Below, piece by piece: positions 1-8,408 of a DNA stretch of 64,000 nt. The notes under the pieces were generated by a model. That model did not search any database, was not told the origin of the DNA, and worked only from the letters and a program-made list of their open reading frames with translations. The translations under genes were made by a program, and so were the position numbers. Every line of letters begins with the position of its first letter. Positions within the stretch are counted from its first letter, which is position 1. This DNA comes from Saccharopolyspora hirsuta (lineage in GTDB: Bacteria; Actinomycetota; Actinomycetes; Mycobacteriales; Pseudonocardiaceae): the NCBI RefSeq assembly GCF_008630535.1, contig NZ_VWPH01000001.1, positions 558,001-622,000 on the forward strand, read 5' to 3'.

Positions 1-630
1 GTCGACCCGCGCCGCTTCGACCAGCAGCTGCGCTGGTTGCGGGACAACGGGCTGCGCGGGGTGTCGATGCGCGAGCTGATGCGCGCCCGCCGCGCCGGGG
101 AGGCGCGCGGCTTGGTCGGGCTGACCTTCGACGACGGCTACGCCGACTTCGCGCGCAACGTGGTGCCCGCGCTGCAGCGGCACGGGTGCACCGGCACCGT
201 GTTCGTGATCGCCGGTCGGATCGGCGGGGACAACGAGTGGGACCCGGCGGGCCCGCGCAAGCGGTTGATGACCGCGGACGAGGTGCGGGAGGTCGCCGAG
301 GCGGGCGTGGAGGTCGGTTCGCACGGACTGCTGCACCAGCACATGTCCTATTTGGACGACGACGAGCTGGTCGCCGAGGCGGTCGAGAGCCGGGACCTGC
401 TGCGCGAGCTCACCGGCCAGGACGTCGCCGGGTTCTGCTACCCGTACGGCGACGTCGACCAGCGGGTGGTGGACACCGTGACCGCGGCGGGCTACGAGTA
501 CGGCTGCGCGATCTGGCGCTCGGAGGTGTCCGGCCCGCACGCGCTGCCGCGCACCTACATCGGCGACCGCGACGGCGCGCTGCGCCTGCGCGCCAAGCAC
601 CTCCGCCACCGCCTGACCGGGCTGCGCTGA
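1..630 (+). CDS. Polysaccharide deacetylase (NodB/CE4 family), 5' end outside window
   Basis: The frame is open from base 1 without a start codon, so the N-terminus lies upstream; 209 residues are visible. CE4 signatures occur in order: TFDDGY (about residues 42-47, metal/catalytic Asp pair), HGLLHQH (about 108-114, metal His ligands) and FCYPYG (about 145-150). The family removes N- or O-acetyl groups from surface or wall glycans. No signal peptide can be judged because the start is missing. It precedes a glycan-biosynthesis gene run, so a role in trimming that polymer is likely, although a 212-bp gap with a large palindrome separates it from the next gene. The substrate cannot be read from the sequence. 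Confidence 0.9.
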   Translation, partial: VDPRRFDQQLRWLRDNGLRGVSMRELMRARRAGEARGLVGLTFDDGYADFARNVVPALQRHGCTGTVFVIAGRIGGDNEWDPAGPRKRLMTADEVREVAEAGVEVGSHGLLHQHMSYLDDDELVAEAVESRDLLRELTGQDVAGFCYPYGDVDQRVVDTVTAAGYEYGCAIWRSEVSGPHALPRTYIGDRDGALRLRAKHLRHRLTGLR

Positions 631-660
631 CCGCGCACCTCGGTCTTCCGGACACACCGC

Positions 661-700
661 GATTTCAATGGAAATCGGACGTCCGATTTCCATTGAAATC
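661..700. repeat. Perfect 40-bp palindrome, two TTTCAATGGAAA-type units
   Basis: Bases 661-680 are the exact reverse complement of 681-700. Each arm is itself nearly palindromic (GATTTCAATGGAAATC). The AT-rich core stands out in 72% GC sequence. It lies 31 bp after the deacetylase stop and 142 bp before the UDP-sugar dehydrogenase. It could be a terminator-like hairpin, a paired binding site, or a mobile palindrome; related TTTCAAT palindromes recur at 40,879, 41,157, 47,394, 50,494 and 50,556. Confidence 0.85.
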
Positions 701-842
701 GCGTTCCCGGCGCGGGCGAGCGGCGCAAGCCGGGGGTGTCCTCAAGTTTCGGTAACCGCGCTCACCTCGGTGGGGGAGACCCCGGCGGTCGCTCGGGTGG
801 GACGGTTTTGCGCAGCGAGCACGGCGGACTGGGGGAGGGACC

Positions 843-2189
843 GTGAGCGGACATTCGCTGTCGCTGGCGATCAACGGGCGGGAACGGCTGCTGACCGACC
901 GGCTGATCGCCTTCGAACCGACCGCGCCGGAGCGCACCGAGACGGTGGCGGTCGTCGGGCTCGGCTACGTCGGGCTGCCCACCGCCTGCGCGTTGCACGA
1001 CGCCACGACGCAGGTCATCGGTTTCGACATCAGCGAGGAGCGGCTTCGCGAGATCAAGGCGGGCGAGGTGGACCTGCCCGAGGAGGAGCGGCGCGGGCTG
1101 GCCGCCGCGCTGGACGGCGGCGGGCTGACGCTGACCTGCGACCCGGCGTCGCTGGCCGAGGCCGACGCGGTCATCGTGTGCGTGCCGACTCCGGTGGACG
1201 CGGCGCGCGCCCCGGACCTGACGGCCCTGCGCGCGGCCTGCCGGACCGCGGTGTCGCACGCCAAGCGCGGTCAGGTGATCGTGCTGACCTCGACCACCTA
1301 CGTCGGCACCACCCGGCAGCTGCTGGTGGAGCCGCTGCGCGAGCGCGGGCTGCGGGTCGGCGACGAGGTGCACGTGGCGTTCAGCCCGGAGCGCATCGAC
1401 CCCGGCAACTTCGACCACGTGCAGCGCCGGACCCCGCGCGTGGTCGGCGGCGTCACGCAGCGGTGCGCGCAGCGCGCCGCAGAGGTGGTGCGGCGGATGA
1501 CCGACCGGGTCTACCTGGTCAGCTCCCCGGAAGCCGCCGAGCTGACCAAGCTCTACGAGAACATCTTCCGCGCGGTCAACCTGGCGCTGGCCAACGAGAT
1601 CGCCGACGCCTGCGCGGTGCTCGGCCTGGACCCGATCGAGGTCACCGTCGCGGCGGGCACCAAGCCCTACGGGTTCCTGGGCAGCTTCCCCGGGCCGGGC
1701 GTCGGCGGGCACTGCATCCCCTGCGACCCGCACTACCTGCTGTGGCAGCTGGGGCGGCGCGGGCTGTCGGCGCCGCTGATCGAGCAGGCCATGCGCTCGA
1801 TCGACCAGCGTCCGGGCCGGGTGGTGCAGCGGGTGGTGGAGATGCTCGGCGAGGCGGGCGTGGACCACTCCGGGGCGCGGGTGCTGGTGGCCGGGGTCAG
1901 CTACAAGGCGGGGGTGCGGGACCTGCGGGAGTCCCCGGCCCTGCCGATCCTGGCCGGGCTGCGGCGGCTGGGCGTCGACGTGCACTACCACGACCCGCTG
2001 CTGCCGGAGATCGAGCTGCCGGACGGTACCCGGATGACCAGCGAACCCGCGCCGCGCGGCCGGGACTGGGACGTCACGGTGATCCACACCGCGCACCCCG
2101 GCGCCGACTACGGCTGGGCCCGGGACTGCCCGCAGGTGCTCGACGCGACCTACCAGTTCGACGCCGTGCCGCACCGGCGCGTGTTGTGA
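843..2189 (+). CDS. Nucleotide-sugar dehydrogenase (UDP-glucose/UDP-HexNAc 6-dehydrogenase family)
   Basis: 448 residues. It oxidises a UDP-sugar at C6 to the uronic acid with two NAD+. The N-terminal Rossmann motif VVGLGYVGLP is near residue 38; the catalytic cysteine lies in GVGGHCIPCDP (about residue 291), and a C-terminal UDP-binding domain follows. GGHCIP is more typical of the WbpA/TviB/WecC HexNAc or polymer-type branch than of classical UDP-glucose dehydrogenase. GTG 843 is chosen because GGGGGAGGGA sits just upstream; the first 37 residues before the Rossmann fold are longer than usual. It heads a same-strand glycan run and would supply a uronic-acid precursor. The exact sugar is not determinable. 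Confidence 0.92.
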   Translation: MSGHSLSLAINGRERLLTDRLIAFEPTAPERTETVAVVGLGYVGLPTACALHDATTQVIGFDISEERLREIKAGEVDLPEEERRGLAAALDGGGLTLTCDPASLAEADAVIVCVPTPVDAARAPDLTALRAACRTAVSHAKRGQVIVLTSTTYVGTTRQLLVEPLRERGLRVGDEVHVAFSPERIDPGNFDHVQRRTPRVVGGVTQRCAQRAAEVVRRMTDRVYLVSSPEAAELTKLYENIFRAVNLALANEIADACAVLGLDPIEVTVAAGTKPYGFLGSFPGPGVGGHCIPCDPHYLLWQLGRRGLSAPLIEQAMRSIDQRPGRVVQRVVEMLGEAGVDHSGARVLVAGVSYKAGVRDLRESPALPILAGLRRLGVDVHYHDPLLPEIELPDGTRMTSEPAPRGRDWDVTVIHTAHPGADYGWARDCPQVLDATYQFDAVPHRRVL

Positions 2190-2199
2190 GGTGCCGCCG

Positions 2200-3483
2200 A
2201 TGTTCGACACGACCACGCCCGCCGTGGTGTTCAAGCTCGACCCGAACGTGCTGCACCACGGCGGGCTCGGGGTGATCCGCAGCTTGGGCCGCGCCGGTGT
2301 CCCGGTGTACGCGGTGCACGAGGACTCGCTGGCCCCGGCGGCGCATTCGCGCTACGTGCGCGGCCGGTGGCTGTGGAGCCCGGACCCCGAGGACCCGGAG
2401 GCGATCCGGTTCGGGCTGATGCGGCTGGCGCAGCGGATCGGGCGCACCGCCGTGCTGATCCCCACCGACGACGCGGCGGCGATCTTCCTGGCCGAGCACG
2501 GCGATCCGCTGCGCATGTGGTTCCAGTTCGCCCAGCCGCCGCACGACCTGCCGCGGCAGGTGGCCGGGAAGTACACGATGTACCAGCTGTGCCGCCGGTT
2601 GGGCGTGCCGTGCGCGCAGGCGAGGCTGGTCGGCGCCTGGGACGAGGCGCTGGAGTTCGCCGACCAGGTGGGGTATCCGCTGGTGGCCAAGCTCGCCGCG
2701 CCGTGGCAGCCGACCGGGGGCCGGGTGCGCAGCACCACGATCGTCGCCGACGAGGGCGGGCTCGCGGCGCTCTACCGCGACTGCGGGCGCGCCGCCGTCG
2801 GCGGCCTGATGCTGCAGGAGTTCATCCCCGGCGGGCCCGGGTACGACTGGTTCTTCCACGGCTACTGCGACGCCGATTCGGTGTGCCGCCCGGCGTTCAC
2901 CGGGGTCAAGGAGCGGTCCTACCCGGCGCACGCCGGGCTGACCAGCCTGGGGCGCTGCGCGGAGAACGAGTCGCTGCTGCGCTCGGCCACGACGCTGCTG
3001 GAGAAGCTGTCCTACACCGGAATCGTCGACCTGGACTTCCGGTGGGACGACCGCGACCAGCAGTACAAGCTGCTCGACTTCAACCCCCGCCTGGGCGCGC
3101 AGTTCCGGCTGTTCCGGGACAGCGCGGGGCTGGACGTGGCGCTGGCGTCCTACCTGGACCTGACCGGGCAACCGGTGCCGGTCGGGCGGCCGGAGGTCGG
3201 GCGCCGGTTTCAGGTGGAGAACTACGACCCGATCGCGGCCCTGCGCTACTGGTCCAGCGGCGAGCTCGGACTGCGCTCCTGGGCCGGGTCGAACCGCCGG
3301 GTGCACGAGCGGGCCTGGTTCGCCCGCGACGACCTGCTGCCCTTCGCCCTGATGTGCACCTGGATGGTCTGCCGCGCGGTGGCCCGCCCGTGGCGCCGGA
3401 GGCGCACCCGCCACCCGGAACTGGCCGAACCCCAGTACGTCCCGGGCCGCAACTACGACGGCGGACGAGTCGGGAAGGGGTGA
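2200..3483 (+). CDS. ATP-grasp carboxylate ligase
   Basis: 427 residues; ATG 2200 has GAGG at 2188-2191, and a GTG at 2191 is an alternative start. The fold is ATP-grasp: an N-terminal substrate lobe, a KYTMYQLCRRLGVP helix, VAKLAAP with the ATP-binding Lys, an LMLQEFIPGG hinge and a C-terminal LLDFNPRLGAQ metal-binding segment. Such enzymes activate a carboxylate as acyl-phosphate and join it to an amine or thiol. It starts about 10 bp after the dehydrogenase that makes a uronic acid, so amidation of a uronic acid or amino-acid decoration of the glycan is a reasonable inference, not proven. It resembles the uncharacterised ATP-grasp proteins often found in actinobacterial polysaccharide loci. 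Confidence 0.8.
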   Translation: MFDTTTPAVVFKLDPNVLHHGGLGVIRSLGRAGVPVYAVHEDSLAPAAHSRYVRGRWLWSPDPEDPEAIRFGLMRLAQRIGRTAVLIPTDDAAAIFLAEHGDPLRMWFQFAQPPHDLPRQVAGKYTMYQLCRRLGVPCAQARLVGAWDEALEFADQVGYPLVAKLAAPWQPTGGRVRSTTIVADEGGLAALYRDCGRAAVGGLMLQEFIPGGPGYDWFFHGYCDADSVCRPAFTGVKERSYPAHAGLTSLGRCAENESLLRSATTLLEKLSYTGIVDLDFRWDDRDQQYKLLDFNPRLGAQFRLFRDSAGLDVALASYLDLTGQPVPVGRPEVGRRFQVENYDPIAALRYWSSGELGLRSWAGSNRRVHERAWFARDDLLPFALMCTWMVCRAVARPWRRRRTRHPELAEPQYVPGRNYDGGRVGKG

Positions 3484-3514
3484 TCCGGCCTTGCGAGGAC
3501 GGAGAAGCGACCCC

Positions 3515-3624
3515 CGTGCCAACCGCACCTCAGGGGAACGTGGTGCAGCTCAGCCACAAGAAACCGCTCAACGCGAGTTCAACCCCAAACGCAACCACCG
3601 CTGAAAAACGCGAAGAGGCGGAAC
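3515..3624 (-). repeat. Interspersed repeat family A, copy 1
   Basis: About 110 bp that match, in reverse complement, the elements at 14,309-14,438 and 44,862-44,998. Shared blocks in gene orientation are CGCACCTCAGGGGA, CAGCCAC then AGAAACC, CGCAACCACC and AGAGGCGGAAC. The last block runs directly into the Shine-Dalgarno AGGAG of the FAD gene at 3635, so the element forms its 5' leader. Confidence 0.85.
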
Positions 3625-3634
3625 AGGAGTGACT

Positions 3635-4858
3635 ATGAACGATCTCGTGGACGTGGCCGTGGTCGGTGCCGGACCGTACGGCCTCTCGCTGGCCGCGCAC
3701 CTGCGCCGGTCCGGAGTTTCGCACCGGCAGTTCGGGTTGCCGATGCACCTGTGGCGCGCGCACATGCCGCGCGGGATGTTCCTGAAGTCGCAGGGCTTCG
3801 CTTCGAACCTGTCCGACCCGGACGGCGCGCACACGCTGCGCAACTTCTGCCTGGAGACCGGCAAGCGCTACGCCGACTACGGGATTCCGGTGTCGCTGGC
3901 CGATTTCGTGGACTACGGCGAGTGGTTCCAGCAGGGCCGCGGGCTGGAGGTCGAGGAGCAGCTGGTGGCCGACATCGCGCAGCGGCCCGGCTGGTTCGAG
4001 CTGACGCTCGACGACGGGCAGCGCGTCGACGCCCGCCAGGTGGTGGTCGCGGTCGGCGTCGAGTACTTCCCGCGGATCCCGGAGATGCTGGCGGAGCTGC
4101 CCACCGAGCTGTGCACGCACAGCTCGGCGCACGACGACCTCAGCGGTTTCGACGGCCAAGACGTCATCGTGATCGGTGCCGGGCAGTCGGCGCTGGAGAC
4201 CGCCGCGCTGCTGCACGAGCACGGCGCCCGCACCCGGCTGGTGGCGCGCAGGCCCAGGCTGAGCTGGAACGGCTACCCGCTGCTGCCGGACCGCCCGTGG
4301 TGGCGGCGGATGCGGGAGCCGGAGGCCGGGTTGGGCTCCGGGCTGTCCACCTGGTTCTACTCCGAGCACCCGGAGTGGTTCCGGCACCTGCCGGAGCAGG
4401 TGCGCATCCAGCGGGCGCGCACCGCGCTCGGCCCGGCGGGCGGCTGGTGGCTCCGGGAGCGCGTGGAGGGCTGCTTCCCGGTGCACGTCGGGCACCGGCT
4501 GGACTGGGCGAAGGCGACCGGTGACCAGGTGCGGCTGGGCGTCCGGGCCGGTGGTCAGGTGCGCGAGTTCACCGCCGACCACGTCATCTGCGCCACCGGC
4601 TACCCGCCGGCGCTGAGCAGGCTGCCGATGGTCGGTCCCGGGCTGCGGTCCTCGATCGCCCTGGTCGGCGGAACTCCGCGGGTGGACGCGGACTTTGAGT
4701 CCTCGGTGCCGGGGCTGTACTTCACCGGTCCGCTGGTGGCGCCCAGCCACGGCCCGGTCATGCGGTTCGTCTACGGGGCCGACTACGCGGTCCGGCGGAT
4801 CACCTCGCGGATCGAGCGGAGCGCGACGCGCCCGCTCGTCGTCGGCGGTGCCGGATGA
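3635..4858 (+). CDS. FAD/NAD(P)-dependent monooxygenase-like oxidoreductase
   Basis: 407 residues. ATG 3635 is 5 bp after AGGAG; the in-frame GTG at 3629 overlaps that Shine-Dalgarno and is less likely. It contains an FAD dinucleotide-binding motif VVGAGPYGLSLAAHL at the N-terminus, a second Rossmann motif VIGAGQSALETA near residue 175, and an ATGY motif (CATGYPPALSRLP) near the C-terminus. This pattern is found in the flavin-dependent N-hydroxylase/Baeyer-Villiger-like group. No signal peptide or membrane helix is seen. The stop overlaps the sugar-transferase start by 4 bp, so the two are coupled. Modification of a glycan precursor is inferred from context; the substrate is unknown. Confidence 0.82.
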   Translation: MNDLVDVAVVGAGPYGLSLAAHLRRSGVSHRQFGLPMHLWRAHMPRGMFLKSQGFASNLSDPDGAHTLRNFCLETGKRYADYGIPVSLADFVDYGEWFQQGRGLEVEEQLVADIAQRPGWFELTLDDGQRVDARQVVVAVGVEYFPRIPEMLAELPTELCTHSSAHDDLSGFDGQDVIVIGAGQSALETAALLHEHGARTRLVARRPRLSWNGYPLLPDRPWWRRMREPEAGLGSGLSTWFYSEHPEWFRHLPEQVRIQRARTALGPAGGWWLRERVEGCFPVHVGHRLDWAKATGDQVRLGVRAGGQVREFTADHVICATGYPPALSRLPMVGPGLRSSIALVGGTPRVDADFESSVPGLYFTGPLVAPSHGPVMRFVYGADYAVRRITSRIERSATRPLVVGGAG

Positions 4859-6279
4859 GCACGACCGACTCCGCCGCTGCCCGACCGCTCCCGGCGAGCA
4901 CGCCCGGGGCGCGGCCGCTGGTGCGCAGGCGGGTCGGTGGTCGGCTGCTCCCGGCGGTCGACCTGCTCGCGCTCCTGCCGGTGGGGCCGATCGTCGGGGC
5001 GGACTGGCTGCTCGGCGCGGTGTTCGCGCTGCTGGCGTGGCTGCTGCTGGCGGTCCAGGGGCAGCACCGGCTGCGGATCTGCCTGCGGGTGTCCGACCAG
5101 GTGCCGCAGCTGGCGATCGCCTCGGGGTTGCCGCTGGTGCTGCTCGTGCCGTGGCTGTCCGGCGGCCTGCTTCTCGCGGCTTCGAGCTTCGGCGGGCTGG
5201 TGTTGGCCCGTGCGGGTCTCCACGCGGTGCTGCGCAGCGGCTACCGGCGCGGGGCGCTCGACGAGCCGACGCTGGTCGTCGGGTCGGGGGAGCTCGCCGA
5301 GCGGATCGCCGGACGCGCCCGGGAACATCCGGAGTTCGGGTTGCGGCCGCGGCTGATCCCGCTGTCCGAAGTGGACGAACTGGGTGAGCTGGTCGCCGCG
5401 CACGGGATCACCCGGGTGCTGATCTGCCCGGACGGCGCGACCGAGACGGCGCTGGCGGCGGTGCTGCGGTCGAACCGCCCGCTGCCCGCCGACGTGTGCG
5501 TGGTGCCGAGGTTGCCGGAGATCGGCGCGGCGTTGCCGCGCGCCGCGCTGGACGAGCTCTGGGGAGTTCCGCTGGTCCCGCTGCGCCGCTTCGGGCACGG
5601 CAGGGCCGGAGCGGTGGCCAAGCGGGCGTTCGACATCGTCCTCAGCGGACTGATGCTGGTGGTGCTCGCGCCGCTGCTGCTGGCGCTGGCCGTCGCGGTG
5701 CGGTTGGACAGCCCGGGACCGGTGTTCTTCCGCCAGCTGCGGGTGACCGGGCCGGGGCGGATCAGCCAGGTGCTCAAGCTGCGGACGGTGCGGGTCGGGG
5801 CCGTGCAGGGCTGGGCGGTGCCCGCCGAGGACTGCACCGCGCTCGGGAAGTGGCTGCGCAGCACGCACCTGGACGAGCTGCCGCAGCTGATCAACGTGCT
5901 GCGCGGTGAGATGTCGCTGGTCGGGCCGCGGCCGGAACGCCCGCACTACGCCCGGCGCTTCGGCCAGGAGATCCCGCGCTACGGCGACCGGCACCGGATG
6001 CCCGGCGGGATGACCGGGTGGGCGCAGGTGCACGGTCTGCACGGCGACACCTCCATCCCGGACCGGGTGGAGTTCGACAACCAGTACATCGAGCAGTGGT
6101 CACCGTGGGGGGACGCGGTGATCGTGCTCCGCACGGTCGCGGTCGTGCTCCGGGCGTCGGTGACGGCCTGCCTCCGCTGGGAGCTCGGCGGCGGGAACCC
6201 GCGCCACCGGCGCCCGGCACGACCGCGCCCAGGGGACCACCGCCGGACCGGGCGGCGCGTCGGGTTCGCGCGGAACTGA
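4855..6279 (+). CDS. Polyprenyl-phosphate sugar-1-phosphate transferase (WbaP/exopolysaccharide type)
   Basis: 474 residues; ATG 4855 overlaps the preceding stop. The N-terminal half has several hydrophobic segments and a CoA-binding-like middle region. The C-terminal bacterial sugar-transferase domain begins at KRAFDIVLSG (about residue 257) with one hydrophobic helix, then PVFFRQLRVTGPG, the LDELPQLINVLRGEMSLVGPRP core and the GMTGWAQVHG motif. The family moves a sugar-phosphate from a UDP-sugar to undecaprenyl phosphate at the inner membrane and begins repeat-unit assembly. It is the priming enzyme of the locus. Unusually, the KLRTVR stretch replaces the commoner KFRTM, with no effect expected on the assignment. 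Confidence 0.92.
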   Translation: MSTTDSAAARPLPASTPGARPLVRRRVGGRLLPAVDLLALLPVGPIVGADWLLGAVFALLAWLLLAVQGQHRLRICLRVSDQVPQLAIASGLPLVLLVPWLSGGLLLAASSFGGLVLARAGLHAVLRSGYRRGALDEPTLVVGSGELAERIAGRAREHPEFGLRPRLIPLSEVDELGELVAAHGITRVLICPDGATETALAAVLRSNRPLPADVCVVPRLPEIGAALPRAALDELWGVPLVPLRRFGHGRAGAVAKRAFDIVLSGLMLVVLAPLLLALAVAVRLDSPGPVFFRQLRVTGPGRISQVLKLRTVRVGAVQGWAVPAEDCTALGKWLRSTHLDELPQLINVLRGEMSLVGPRPERPHYARRFGQEIPRYGDRHRMPGGMTGWAQVHGLHGDTSIPDRVEFDNQYIEQWSPWGDAVIVLRTVAVVLRASVTACLRWELGGGNPRHRRPARPRPGDHRRTGRRVGFARN

Positions 6280-6310
6280 CCCGGGACGACATCGACATTG
6301 GGGGAGACGG

Positions 6311-7423
6311 ATGAAGGTCCTGCACGTGATCACCGGGCTCGGCGTCGGGGGAGCCGAGCTGCAGCTGCGGCAGGTGCTGCAGCACACCAGGCACGACGCC
6401 GAGGTGGTGTCGCTGTACAACCCCGGCGACGTGGCCGGGATGATCGCCGGTGACGGGGTGCGCGTGCGCGACCTCGGCATGACGCGCAACACCCAGGTCA
6501 GCGCCGTGCTCAAGCTGCGCGACCTGATCCGCACCGGCCGCTACGACGTGGTGCACACCCACCTGTACCGGGCGTGCGTGTACGGGCGGCTGGCCGCGCG
6601 GCTGGCCGGGACGAAGGTGGTGGTCTCCACCGAGCACTCGATCGGCGAGACCCACCTGGAGCGGCGGCGGATGACCTTCGGCGTGCGCGCCCTGTACCTG
6701 GGCACCGACCTGTGCTCGGACGCCACCATCGCGGTCTCCGACACCGTCGCCGAGCGGCTGCGCCGGTGGGGGATGCCGGAGCGCAAGATCACCGTGATCC
6801 CCAACGGGGTCGACTTCGGCCGGGTCGAGTTCGACGCCGCCGCCCGCGCCCGCGTCCGCCAGGAGCAGGGCATCGGCCCGGACGCCTACGTGGTGGGCGT
6901 GCTCGGGCGGCTGGACCCCAACAAGCGGTTCGACCTGGTCATCGAGTCCATGGCGCCGCTGCTGGGGCAGCAGACCAAGCTGCTGGTCGTCGGCGACGGC
7001 CCGGACCGGGAGCGGCTGGCGGCGGTGGCCCGCGCGCACGAGGTCGCCGAGCACGTGATCTTCGCCGGGCAGCGGCACGACGTGGCCGCGATGCTCTCTG
7101 CGCTGGACCTGTTCATCGCCTCCTCCGAGCAGGAGACCTTCGGCCTGTCGGTGCTGGAGGCGATGGCCAACGGCCTCCCGGTGCTCTACACCACCTGCCC
7201 GGCGCTGGTCGGCATCGACACCGACCGGGCCCGCCAGGTGCCGGGCAACGCCGAGCGGATGCGCGCCGAGATCGCCGCCGAGATCACGGCCGCCCGGCCC
7301 CGCGCGGACGAGCCCGCGATCCGCGCGCAGTACGGCATCGAGGCGGTCACCGGCCGCATCGACGACCTCTACACCCAGCTCTGGCGGCGGCACCGCGCGG
7401 CCGTCCCGGCGGGGAGGGCGTGA
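6311..7423 (+). CDS. GT4 family glycosyltransferase
   Basis: 370 residues; ATG 6311 follows GGGGGAGACGG. It shows the GT-B fold: an N-terminal GLGVGGAELQL acceptor-side loop, VVHTHLYRA, and a C-terminal donor-binding domain with VGVLGRLDPNKRFD and EQETFGLSVLEAMANGLPV (the E-x7-E type motif). It should transfer a nucleotide-activated sugar to the growing lipid-linked unit on the cytoplasmic face. The stop codon shares one base with the start of the epimerase gene (TGATG), indicating an operon. Sugar specificity cannot be read. Confidence 0.9.
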   Translation: MKVLHVITGLGVGGAELQLRQVLQHTRHDAEVVSLYNPGDVAGMIAGDGVRVRDLGMTRNTQVSAVLKLRDLIRTGRYDVVHTHLYRACVYGRLAARLAGTKVVVSTEHSIGETHLERRRMTFGVRALYLGTDLCSDATIAVSDTVAERLRRWGMPERKITVIPNGVDFGRVEFDAAARARVRQEQGIGPDAYVVGVLGRLDPNKRFDLVIESMAPLLGQQTKLLVVGDGPDRERLAAVARAHEVAEHVIFAGQRHDVAAMLSALDLFIASSEQETFGLSVLEAMANGLPVLYTTCPALVGIDTDRARQVPGNAERMRAEIAAEITAARPRADEPAIRAQYGIEAVTGRIDDLYTQLWRRHRAAVPAGRA

Positions 7424-8397
7424 TGCGCGCACTGGTCACCGGCGCTGCCGGATTCATCGGATCGCACCTGGTCGAACAGCTGCTGGCCGACGGGCACCAG
7501 GTCGTCGGGCTGGACGACCTGAGCACCGGGCGGCGGGCGAACCTGCCGGTCGAGCACCCGGACCTGCGGCTGGTGCCGGGCACCATCCTGGACGCGGGGC
7601 TGGTCGACGAGGTGATGGCGGGCGCGGACGTGGTGTTCCACCTGGCCGCCGCCGTCGGAGCCTTCGTCATCCAGGAGCGCACCCGGCAGGCCCTGCTGAC
7701 CAACGTCCACGGCACCGAGAACGTGCTCGACGCCGCGCTGCGGCACGGCACCCGCGCGCTCATCGCCTCCACCAGCGAGATCTACGGCAAGAACACCAAG
7801 GTCGGGCTGGTCGAGGGCGACGACCGGATCATCGGCTCGCCGCTGAAGTCCCGCTGGACCTACGCCGAGGCCAAGGCCATCGACGAGAGCCTGACCTGCT
7901 CCTACGTGCGCGAGCTCGGCCTGAAGGCGGTGATCGTGCGGCTGTTCAACACGGTGGGGCCGCGGCAGAGCGGCCGCTACGGGATGGTCATCCCGCGGCT
8001 GGTCGGGCAGGCGCTGCAGGGCAGGCCGCTGACCATCTTCGGCACCGGCAGGCAGATCCGCTGCTTCTGCCACGTCGCCGACGTGGTGCCCGCGCTGATC
8101 CGGCTGGTGCGGCTGGACCGCGCGCAGGGCATGGCGGTCAACCTCGGCAGCACCGAGCAGGTGTCCATCGAGGACCTGGCGGCGCGGATCATCGCGATGA
8201 CCGGATCGCCCAGCAGCACCGTCCGGGTGCCCTACGAGGAGGCCTACGGGCCGGGCTACGAGGACATGCAGCGGCGGGTGCCGGACTGCTCGCGCGCGCG
8301 GGAGCTGATCGGTTTCCGCCCGCAGCGCAGCCTGGACGACATCATCCGCGCGGTGATCGACGAGCAGGTGCGGGCCGGCGAGCCCGCCACGGCGTGA
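7423..8397 (+). CDS. NAD-dependent nucleotide-sugar epimerase/decarboxylase (SDR)
   Basis: 324 residues; ATG 7423 lies in a TGATG overlap. An extended SDR: TGAAGFIGSHL cofactor motif at residues 7-17, a Ser near STSEIYG, and the catalytic pair in YAEAKA (Tyr-x3-Lys). RLFNTVGPRQ and the FCHVADVVPAL region resemble UDP-glucuronate decarboxylase (UDP-xylose synthase) and UDP-glucose 4-epimerase relatives. If it acts on the product of the upstream UDP-sugar dehydrogenase, UDP-xylose or UDP-galacturonate would result; this is inference from context. Confidence 0.88.
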   Translation: MRALVTGAAGFIGSHLVEQLLADGHQVVGLDDLSTGRRANLPVEHPDLRLVPGTILDAGLVDEVMAGADVVFHLAAAVGAFVIQERTRQALLTNVHGTENVLDAALRHGTRALIASTSEIYGKNTKVGLVEGDDRIIGSPLKSRWTYAEAKAIDESLTCSYVRELGLKAVIVRLFNTVGPRQSGRYGMVIPRLVGQALQGRPLTIFGTGRQIRCFCHVADVVPALIRLVRLDRAQGMAVNLGSTEQVSIEDLAARIIAMTGSPSSTVRVPYEEAYGPGYEDMQRRVPDCSRARELIGFRPQRSLDDIIRAVIDEQVRAGEPATA

Positions 8398-8408
8398 GGA
8401 GCCGCGAC

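Noticed and set aside
3629-3634. GTG start for the FAD enzyme
   Set aside because: It overlaps the AGGAG Shine-Dalgarno; ATG 3635 has correct spacing.
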